Positions 54,678 to 61,706 of a stretch of 64,000 bases of DNA are shown piece by piece (within the stretch, counting starts at the first letter, position 1; the number at the start of each line of letters is the position of its first letter). Source of the stretch: Armatimonadota bacterium (GTDB taxonomy: Bacteria > Sysuimicrobiota > Sysuimicrobiia > Sysuimicrobiales > Humicultoraceae); the NCBI GenBank assembly GCA_031081585.1, contig JAVHLY010000012.1, positions 22,397 through 86,396 on the forward strand. The letters are read 5' to 3'. A program made the translations under genes and the position numbers. The notes below the pieces were generated by a model. That model searched no databases and had not been told where the DNA came from. It saw only the letters and a program-made list of their open reading frames with translations.

Positions 54678-55655
54678 ATGGACGCTGCTCGCGAATGGCA
54701 GTTGAACGCACTGACCCCTGTTTGGACCGGGAGCGTCAAGATCGAGAACGACCGCGAGAAAATCGTTAACGAGCAGGTTGTCCCGATTGGCCTCCTGGGC
54801 TCGATCCGGTGGTGGTTCGAGGTGTTGGTTCGCGGGCTAGATGGCAGCGCCTGCGATCCGATAGACACGAAGTGTCGGGCTAAGGATCACTGCGTTGTCT
54901 GCGAGCTGTTCGGTTGCACCGGCTGGGCGCGCAAGTTCCGCTTCCAGGTCCTTGCCGGAGCCGACGGAGACACGATCCAGCGGGAGCCGCTTCAGATGGG
55001 CAATCGGTTTCGCCTTCGCTTCCAGCCGCTTCGCGAGATTGCCCCCGAAGAATGGGCGCTCCTTGATCTGACGCTGCACCTGATCGCTGACTACGGCGCC
55101 ATCGGCGGCAAGACGGTGCTGAAGCCTTCGGACGAGACCTCACGCGCGAGTCGGCCCCACCATCAGGACTACGGCATAATCGATCTTCTAAAGGGCCCGT
55201 TCGAGAAGGACGGGTTCGCGGCGGGGGTACGACGGAGAGAACTCGAAGCCTACGTGCGTAACGGGCAGTGGTGCACGGTACAGCACGGCGACTTTGCGTG
55301 GGCTTCGCTTCGGCACTTCTGGTGCGTGAACGGGAAGTACCTTGCCCGGGAGGATGCAGACAAAAGTCGATTTAACCGCGTGATTGGGCGCGAGGAGCAG
55401 AAGGCTAGAGGCCAGCAAATTCGCAATGGCCAGAGACGTGCGAATGAGTGGCTTGCGGGCCGGCAGCGCGAAAGCAAGAAGGTCTTCAGCTTCAAGAGCC
55501 CGGCGCGCACGTTCGGCTTCGTCAAGCCTGGGACGGTGGACTTCGAGGCGATCAAGGGGAGGCTCAGGCGGGCATGGCCCGATCTGAGAGACGATGAGTT
55601 CCTCACGGGCGATGAGATCATAGATCGACTGCTCAGCGGGACGACGAGTTCATGA
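54678..55655 (+). CDS. cmr1: Cmr1-like RAMP protein (type III, Cas7 group)
   Basis: The 325-residue protein has a Cmr1-type start LTPVWTGSVKIENDREKIVN, IGLLGSIRWWFEVLVRGL and CVVCELFGCTGWARKFRFQV with the CxxCxLFG motif. A large C-terminal part has KVFSFKSPARTFGFVKPG. Cmr1 sits at the 3' end of the crRNA in type III-B/C complexes. ATG 54678 has only a weak GAGG upstream. The stop overlaps the next gene as ATGA, which ties it to the type III module. Confidence 0.8.
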   Translation: MDAAREWQLNALTPVWTGSVKIENDREKIVNEQVVPIGLLGSIRWWFEVLVRGLDGSACDPIDTKCRAKDHCVVCELFGCTGWARKFRFQVLAGADGDTIQREPLQMGNRFRLRFQPLREIAPEEWALLDLTLHLIADYGAIGGKTVLKPSDETSRASRPHHQDYGIIDLLKGPFEKDGFAAGVRRRELEAYVRNGQWCTVQHGDFAWASLRHFWCVNGKYLAREDADKSRFNRVIGREEQKARGQQIRNGQRRANEWLAGRQRESKKVFSFKSPARTFGFVKPGTVDFEAIKGRLRRAWPDLRDDEFLTGDEIIDRLLSGTTSS

Positions 55656-56509
55656 AAGACCTCTACGCCTCGCTCGCAGACGAGCGGGCCTGCCCGGACC
55701 AGATGACCGCTCCGGCAGGACTCGGCTCCGGCTTCGTGGACGGCTGCACGGCGTGGTCCGCCCGCGGAAGCGCCGAGAAGAACGAAGCCCGGCGCTGCTA
55801 CCTGAAGCACATCGCTGGCAGGGCAGGTCTCGCCTTGCCGGCTGCCCTCCGCCTCGAGCCGGATTTCAGCCAGCTCCCCGCTCGGGGCTGGATCGGCTTC
55901 GAGGTGGCGTTCACCCTCGAGACGCCCTGGTACTCGAAGGACGACCGGCCCTTCCACGTCCTCGACAACCCGGCCCGAAAGGACCGCGTCTTCGGTGTGC
56001 CGTTCATGGCGGCCGCGAGCTGGAAGGGGCTGCTGCGGTGGGCCTGCCGCATGCGGAATCTCGACCCTGGGCACATCCGCCACCTCTTCGGCAACGAGAA
56101 GGGCAAGGACGAGGACTTCCAGCGTGGCGCGCTGGCGTTCTACCCGACCTGGTTCGACTGCCTGGGCTTCGAGGTCATCAACCCGCACAGCCGAACGACC
56201 CGCGCGGGCACGCAGCCGATCTACTACGAGGTCGTGCCACCGGAGGCGAGGGGCGTTCTGCGCTTGCTCTACGCGCCGCTGCCCGGTATGGAGGAGAACC
56301 CGCAACGGTCGGGCGCGCTACTGGGTCTGCTCAAGGCCACAGACGACCTGCTACGCAAGTACGGCATCTCGGCCAAGCGCACCGTGGGCTGGGGAACGGC
56401 CAGACCCGAATTGTGGAAGGCGTATCGGAAGGGCGAGGCAACTGTCCAAAAACAGACGGTAAGTGACTTCGTCAACTCGTTCTCGTCATGGCTCGGAGGC
56501 AACGCATGA
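55652..56509 (+). CDS. cmr6: Cmr6-like RAMP protein (type III, Cas7 group)
   Basis: The 285-residue RAMP protein has VFGVPFMAAASWKGLLRWAC, the loop that replaces the usual GSSLKG. It also has HLFGNEKG, RGALAFYPTWFD and FEVINPHSRTTRAGTQPIYY followed by VLRLLYAPLP, which parallels the NPHY-to-FxxV region of Cmr6. Cmr6 contacts the crRNA 3' end beside Cmr1 and Cmr4. GWGTAR near the C-terminus is the RAMP glycine loop. It is coupled by overlap to cmr1 before it and csx11 after it. An alternative is another Cas7-group RAMP. Confidence 0.7.
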   Translation: MKDLYASLADERACPDQMTAPAGLGSGFVDGCTAWSARGSAEKNEARRCYLKHIAGRAGLALPAALRLEPDFSQLPARGWIGFEVAFTLETPWYSKDDRPFHVLDNPARKDRVFGVPFMAAASWKGLLRWACRMRNLDPGHIRHLFGNEKGKDEDFQRGALAFYPTWFDCLGFEVINPHSRTTRAGTQPIYYEVVPPEARGVLRLLYAPLPGMEENPQRSGALLGLLKATDDLLRKYGISAKRTVGWGTARPELWKAYRKGEATVQKQTVSDFVNSFSSWLGGNA

Positions 56510-59499
56510 GCGCCTTTACCGCTCCCGATAAGCTCCGGGAGCACCGCTCCCTCCTCCTCGCTATGGAGTGCGTGGGCTGGTTCCACATGCTGGGTAAGTG
56601 CCGCGCCGAGTTCCTTCGTAAATACGGAGGCCAGAAGACAGATTACGACGACCTGCGTTGGTTTGCCAAGGAATCGCCACCGTTCCCGTGGGACGACCTC
56701 CTCAGCTGGTTGAGGAGAGCCTATCCTCAGCTAGGCGGTCTGAACCCGTGGCCAGAGAGCTTCACGGAGTTTGTTGAGAAGCATCGCGAGAGCAACTCCG
56801 GCCTCCTCGGCCTGCTGCAAGCAGGGCACGGGATGGCCTCGGGGATCGAGAAGCAGAGCTACGCTGAGAACACTGTCAGGTATCTCGCCCAGGACGCGAC
56901 CCACATGTGGATCGCCTCTCCGTTCGGCCAGCCGCGGCGGAACCTCCTAGCAGACCCGCCCGACGTGCTCACAGCCAGTGGCTGGGCGCGGCTCGTCGGC
57001 GAAGCCCGCCGGGTGCTGGAAGAGCTTCAACAACTGGGCAGCAACAAAAACACGAATCTCGATACCTGGTGGAACTGGCGGGACAGCGCGATTGGGCCGC
57101 GGGCCTTCATTCGCTCGGCGCTCGCCTCGACTGTCGCCGAGACCAGGCTTCCGAACAACGACGTAACGGTCTGGGACCAGTCCTACGTCGCCGCAGCGCT
57201 GTTCAAGAGCGCCGTGGCCGGTGTGATCCTCGAGGGCTCGGCCCTCCCCTGGTCTGACGGCAGGATCAAGCACAAGACCCGTTGGCGCCTCCTCACCGTG
57301 GGCATGGGTGCGGACCACTACGAGGCGCGGGCCGTGCGAATCGGCGACTGGACCGGGGCACGCCTTGCTCTGGACAGGTTCTTCTCGGACGTCCGCCGGC
57401 TCGTGGAAGTGGATCTTGCCGTCGGTTCGGTGCTCTACGTCGATGGTTCGATGCACGTGTTCTCGTTCCCGGGCGAACGGGACGATGGCGGCGGAGCAAT
57501 CGAGGAGAGCGAGTGGCGGGACTGGCTAAGGGGAGAGATCGACGGACTCGCTCGGAAGCTCGATTTGGAGACGCCCCCGCACTGCGACCTGAGCGCTCCC
57601 ACACGGTCGCTGGTGCCGATGACGAACGCGATCACCGCGACACGCTGCCGGCTCGCGTTGCCGGTTCACCGACCGTGGACCGTTGCCCCGAGTGGACCAG
57701 CGACACCCGGCCACACGTGCCCCGTCTGTCTCGTGCGCCCGAACGGAGATCCGACGGACAAGCAGAAGCCCTGTGCTCCGTGCCGTGACCGTCGCAATCA
57801 CCGTCTCCGGGCATGGCTCGAGGGGCAGCTCGGCGACGACACCATCTGGATTACTGAAGTGGCGGATGGGAACGATCGGCTGGCACTTCTCACACTGAGC
57901 CTCGACATCGAACCGTGGCTCGACGGCACGCGGGTCGACGCATTGCGCGCCCAGGCGGCTCCCGAATGGCGGCGCCACAACCAGGTCCTGGGGAACACCG
58001 CGAACCCGGTTGACACGGACCGGCCCTTCGAGAGCCTCATTCAGTATGTCAAGAGTCAGCTCGGTGCGTTCAACCGAAAAGACCCGGTGTTGAGCAGCCT
58101 CCAGGAGGGCTACCGCCACGAGAGCGACTGGCGGACGTTCTTCTCGAAGATCGTCGAGGACCGTGCGAAGGCCCCAGCCTGGGACGAGCTGGATGACAGC
58201 GGGCGCGCCCGCTGGATCGTGCACCAGCTCTTCCGCAAGCTACCGTCGCCGGGCCGCGTGTATCGATTCTGGCGGGAAAGCGAGGCGTTCTTCGGTCGGC
58301 TTCTCGCACGTTTTCGCGAGGAGGCCGCGGCCGACGCGAATCGGTGGCGGGTGCGACGTCTCGAACTCGAGGCTGGCAACGGGTCCAGTACGGTCTGGCA
58401 GGAAGGGGAGGTATACAACGGCCGGCTGGGCGAGGCACCGGTGAGCGTGCTGTACCGGGAGGGCCGATTCGTCACAGTTTGCAACTTGTCTCGGCTGCTC
58501 CGCAACGAAGCGGCGGCCGATGGCCTTCGAGGAAAGGTAGTCGAGTTGCGCGGTGACGACCATGACCAGGTGATGGAGCTCGTGGTCAACCGCATTCGCG
58601 AGGTGCCGAGCAGACTCGGCACCTACCATCCCGTTATCCCTCTTGAGCTGAGCCCCTTGCGCTTCCGCGTCCTCGTGCCGCTCGAAGCAGCGTCGCGGTG
58701 CGTGGACCTTGCCTACAACAATTGGAAGCAGGAGATGTCGCGTGTATGGGACCGGCTGCCGCTGCGGATCGGGGTCGTTGCCTTTCCCCGCATGGTGCCG
58801 TTCCAGGCCGTAATCGAGGCGGCGCGGTCACTGGAGCACATTCTGCACGCGGCAGCGGACGAGATCTGGCGAGTAGCCGAGCGCGAGGTGCGCGAAGGGG
58901 TCGTCAGCCTCCGCCTCGTCCGCCCCGACGGGGAGACCGAGCTCCGTGCCGTTCCCGTCAGCCTGCCCGATGGGCGCCGCGACGTGTTCTACCCGTACGT
59001 CCGAGTGAGTGATCGGCGCCTTCGCGCACCGCTCGACTTCGGGAATCCGCAGGACGGCCGGATCTACCGCCACGTGCAGGATGTATGGCCTGGTGATGGC
59101 ATGGTCGTCGCTCCCGCTCGCATCGCCACCGTGTTCCTCGAAAGCACTGGGCGGCGCTTCGAGCCGGTCCTGCCCCGCCCGCTCGCGGCCTGGGACCGCA
59201 TGCAGGACGTCTGGCGCCTCCTTGAGCGCTCGGGGCCCAGCCAGGCGGCGCTTCGTGGGGCGTGGTCGGAACTCGCCGAGCGTGCCGAGGCGTGGCGTGG
59301 GCCCGATGGCGGTTGGCTTCCCGGCGGACGCGAAGCTTGGCTCGCGCTCGCCCGCGCGCTGCTCGGAGAGCGCCTCGATGTTGGCGGCGCTGCGCTCGAC
59401 CACCTCGTCGAGGCGGCAGCCGACGGTACGCTCGAATGGGCCATCGAGTGGCACGTGGTCACCCTGAAGCAGAGGATCCGGGAGGTGGCTCATGCCTGA
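56506..59499 (+). CDS. csx11: Csx11-like Cas10 large subunit (type III-C), apparently without HD and GGDD sites
   Basis: The product is 997 residues from ATG 56506, which overlaps the cmr6-like stop as ATGA and follows GGAGG. Length, RAMP context and the GWFHMLGK start (24-31) fit Csx11, the MTH326-like Cas10 of type III-C. The expected HD reads HM at 27-28, and the later WDHS-type site reads WDQS (223-226), so the HD nuclease looks inactive. A zinc knuckle CPVC/CAPC lies at 405-426. A palm-like strand LALLTLSLDIEPWLDG follows (about 458). The position of GGDD reads LSPLRF (715-720), so no cyclic oligoadenylate synthesis is expected. The motif alignment is by eye. Confidence 0.75.
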   Translation: MSAFTAPDKLREHRSLLLAMECVGWFHMLGKCRAEFLRKYGGQKTDYDDLRWFAKESPPFPWDDLLSWLRRAYPQLGGLNPWPESFTEFVEKHRESNSGLLGLLQAGHGMASGIEKQSYAENTVRYLAQDATHMWIASPFGQPRRNLLADPPDVLTASGWARLVGEARRVLEELQQLGSNKNTNLDTWWNWRDSAIGPRAFIRSALASTVAETRLPNNDVTVWDQSYVAAALFKSAVAGVILEGSALPWSDGRIKHKTRWRLLTVGMGADHYEARAVRIGDWTGARLALDRFFSDVRRLVEVDLAVGSVLYVDGSMHVFSFPGERDDGGGAIEESEWRDWLRGEIDGLARKLDLETPPHCDLSAPTRSLVPMTNAITATRCRLALPVHRPWTVAPSGPATPGHTCPVCLVRPNGDPTDKQKPCAPCRDRRNHRLRAWLEGQLGDDTIWITEVADGNDRLALLTLSLDIEPWLDGTRVDALRAQAAPEWRRHNQVLGNTANPVDTDRPFESLIQYVKSQLGAFNRKDPVLSSLQEGYRHESDWRTFFSKIVEDRAKAPAWDELDDSGRARWIVHQLFRKLPSPGRVYRFWRESEAFFGRLLARFREEAAADANRWRVRRLELEAGNGSSTVWQEGEVYNGRLGEAPVSVLYREGRFVTVCNLSRLLRNEAAADGLRGKVVELRGDDHDQVMELVVNRIREVPSRLGTYHPVIPLELSPLRFRVLVPLEAASRCVDLAYNNWKQEMSRVWDRLPLRIGVVAFPRMVPFQAVIEAARSLEHILHAAADEIWRVAEREVREGVVSLRLVRPDGETELRAVPVSLPDGRRDVFYPYVRVSDRRLRAPLDFGNPQDGRIYRHVQDVWPGDGMVVAPARIATVFLESTGRRFEPVLPRPLAAWDRMQDVWRLLERSGPSQAALRGAWSELAERAEAWRGPDGGWLPGGREAWLALARALLGERLDVGGAALDHLVEAAADGTLEWAIEWHVVTLKQRIREVAHA

Positions 59500-60478
59500 T
59501 ACGGCCAGAAGCTTTCAGGTATCTCGGTACGTCGGGTTGGCGCTCGATCCGATTCATGTAGGCACGGGCGGGAGCCGGCTCGGCCGGGTGGACCTCACGA
59601 TCGTGCGGGATCCGGTGACGCGGGTCCCCAAGATCCCCGGGTCCAGTCTTGCCGGTGTGCTGCGTGCGTACGCCGCGATGGCGCAGCAAGACAAGCATCC
59701 CAACCGCCAGGTTAACGGCAAGCAGAAGCCGTACTATCCCGACTGTGCGGGCCAAGGCCAGCCGAAGCAGGACGGAACGGGCGGCCACTGCGGCCAGCCG
59801 GACTGTCCGATCTGTACTGTCTTCGGCTTCGCACGCGGGGATGCTGGCGGCTTCGCCGGCCTCGCGGCCTTCAGCGATGCGCACGTCCTGCTCTTTCCCG
59901 TGGCGACGCGCGAGGGGCCGGTCTGGGTGACCTGCCCCGACTCTCTGCGTGACATCATTGGACAGCCGGTGGAAGCAGACGGGGAGGCGATCTACCGCGA
60001 AGTGGACGGCTCCCCACTGAACCTGGGCTGGCTGATGCTGCCGGTCAAGAAGCTGGGCGTCTGGGACTCGATCACGCAAGCGCTGAAGGCTCGGGGTGTG
60101 ACCGAGGAGATCACGCGCGCCCTCGCTGTCGTCTCCGACAAGCTTTTCAGCCACGTGGTGAACAGCAACCTCGAGGTGCGCACGTCCGTATCCATCGACC
60201 CAGGGACGGGTGCGGCCGAGGAAGGTGCGCTCTTTACCTACGAGGCGATTCCCCGGGGCACTGTACTTTCTTGGACTGTTACCTGTCGAGATCCCAAACA
60301 CTTCCGGATCGGGAATCAAGCAGTCACTGCAGTAAGGAGCCCTGAGGAGGTCCATGGCGTCGTACGGAGGGCATCTACTTACCTCGAGCATTTGGGTATC
60401 GGCGGCATGGGTACGCGGGGCATGGGGCGGCTACGGGTGCTTCAAGGCGGTGCACAGCACATAGGGGAGGCGTTGTGA
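59492..60478 (+). CDS. cmr4: Cmr4-like backbone subunit (Cas7 group)
   Basis: The 328-residue protein has the Cmr4 pattern DPIHVGTGGSRLGRVDLTIV, KIPGSSLAGVLRAYA, CPICTVFGFA, GLAAFSDAHVLLFPVATREG and VWVTCPDSL. Asp34 in GRVDLTI aligns with the RNA-cutting Asp of Cmr4 (Asp26 in Pyrococcus), so target RNA slicing at six-base steps is predicted. A Cys/His-rich insertion (about residues 87-107) may bind zinc. It starts inside the csx11 3' end (eight-base overlap). Confidence 0.85.
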   Translation: MPDTARSFQVSRYVGLALDPIHVGTGGSRLGRVDLTIVRDPVTRVPKIPGSSLAGVLRAYAAMAQQDKHPNRQVNGKQKPYYPDCAGQGQPKQDGTGGHCGQPDCPICTVFGFARGDAGGFAGLAAFSDAHVLLFPVATREGPVWVTCPDSLRDIIGQPVEADGEAIYREVDGSPLNLGWLMLPVKKLGVWDSITQALKARGVTEEITRALAVVSDKLFSHVVNSNLEVRTSVSIDPGTGAAEEGALFTYEAIPRGTVLSWTVTCRDPKHFRIGNQAVTAVRSPEEVHGVVRRASTYLEHLGIGGMGTRGMGRLRVLQGGAQHIGEAL

Positions 60479-60852
60479 TGGAAAACCTCGACCTCGCATG
60501 CGCTGAGCTGGGCTCCGCTCTGGCGACGATTGGTGGGGTGGAGGAGAAACTCCTGATCGATGCGCTCTCTGTGCTCGAGGAGCAGGGGCCGTATGCGTTC
60601 TTCCTGTATCTGAAGGCACGCGGGGGGAAGCCCGGGGGAGCGATCAGCCAGAAGTGCTATGAGTTTCTGAGGACCCATCCGACAGAGCGCGCTCTGCTTC
60701 GCGGCGACGAACGTGACGCCCTTGCTCACGTACGGGCCTCACTGGCCGATGACCTTGACGGTCTGCTCCTCGCCCGCGATCTTTTGCGCCAGGCGTTGAT
60801 CTACGCTTGCTACCACTCGAGGACTCGCGGCGGGTTGAGGCGCGGCCGATGA
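60478..60852 (+). CDS. cmr5: Cmr5-like small subunit (Cas11 group)
   Basis: The 124-residue, mainly helical protein has KLLIDALSVLEEQGPYAFFL, YLKARGGKPGG, then LLARDLLRQALIYACYHSRT. Size, helix content and position between cmr4 and the Cas5-like gene identify the Cas11/Cmr5 small subunit that fills the belly of type III complexes. ATG 60478 has GGGGAGG eight bases upstream and overlaps the cmr4 stop. GTG 60475 adds one residue. Confidence 0.75.
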   Translation: MENLDLACAELGSALATIGGVEEKLLIDALSVLEEQGPYAFFLYLKARGGKPGGAISQKCYEFLRTHPTERALLRGDERDALAHVRASLADDLDGLLLARDLLRQALIYACYHSRTRGGLRRGR

Positions 60853-61706
60853 TCTGGAGGTTGCACCGCTGGGTCTGGAAGCTTCAGGGGCCGCTTTCCG
60901 TCGGCATGGCGCCCGCAGGGGCGCTGAACCGGTGCCGCCTCTACGTACCTGCTCGCGCGGTCTGGGGTGCCTGTACGACCGAGCTGGCGCAGAGCCGCCC
61001 GGCCGACTTCATCGAAGCGGGCAAGAAACTGCTCGAGCGCGCCCGATTCAGCTACCTCTTTCCGGCGGAATGGGACGGCCGGTCCTGGAGCGCCTGGCTT
61101 CCTCGCTTCAGGGAGGGACACGGCCTTACGTGGGCGCGCGAGGACGACCGCGACGGGCAACAGCCCGTCGCGGATCGCGACTTCCGGTTCCATCTGCTGG
61201 AGGCACGCCCCGGAACCGCTATCGATCCCGAGTCGGACAGTGCGGCTGATGGCAGCCTGCGCGAGACCGAGTGCATCACGCGAAGGTGGAGAAGGGGGCG
61301 CGGTGAGGTCGCGCTCGTTGGCTACGTCTTCACGAAGAACGATATCGACCTGGGCTCGGTCGACTCGCTCTTCCTCGGCGGCGACACGCGCTACGGGCTC
61401 GGTGCCATCAAGCGTGAGGGTTTCGATCCGACAGGCAGTTTCTTCGGCGCGCAGATATCGCTCGAAGACGAGGATCCCAGCGTTGAGACCAATCGGGTAC
61501 TCGGCCACGCGACCACGGACGCCTCCATGCTTGGCGCGCTCGAGCATGTCGCCGGTTGGGATCGTTCCCGCGCTGGGCTCCGGTCGATCCGCGCGAAGCC
61601 GCTGTGGGTTCCGGGCACGGCGACGCCGGACAACGCACCGAGGCGATGGTGGATCGGGGACGATGGGATTTGGCGGGACCACCGGAGGGGGGGCGAGCGC
61701 GAGTGA
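60849..61706 (+). CDS. Cas5-group RAMP protein (Cmr3/Csx10-like)
   Basis: The 285-residue protein has LQGPLSVGMAPAGALNRCRL and VPARAVWGACTTELAQ at the start, a middle TECITRR and a RAMP glycine loop SLFLGGDTRYGLGAIKREGF. It lies where the Cas5 subunit of type III systems is expected and would bind the crRNA 5' tag and Cas10. It lacks the DxLxFRDGRPF start of classical Cmr3 and recalls Csx10, so I give no symbol. It overlaps cmr5 (ATGA) and cas3 (GTGA), showing that the type III block and cas3 are in one operon. Confidence 0.65.
   Translation: MIWRLHRWVWKLQGPLSVGMAPAGALNRCRLYVPARAVWGACTTELAQSRPADFIEAGKKLLERARFSYLFPAEWDGRSWSAWLPRFREGHGLTWAREDDRDGQQPVADRDFRFHLLEARPGTAIDPESDSAADGSLRETECITRRWRRGRGEVALVGYVFTKNDIDLGSVDSLFLGGDTRYGLGAIKREGFDPTGSFFGAQISLEDEDPSVETNRVLGHATTDASMLGALEHVAGWDRSRAGLRSIRAKPLWVPGTATPDNAPRRWWIGDDGIWRDHRRGGERE

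Noticed and set aside
60849..61706. Classical Cmr3 identity for the Cas5-group gene
   Set aside because: The typical DxLxFRDGRPF start is absent, so only the broader Cas5-group RAMP call is supported.
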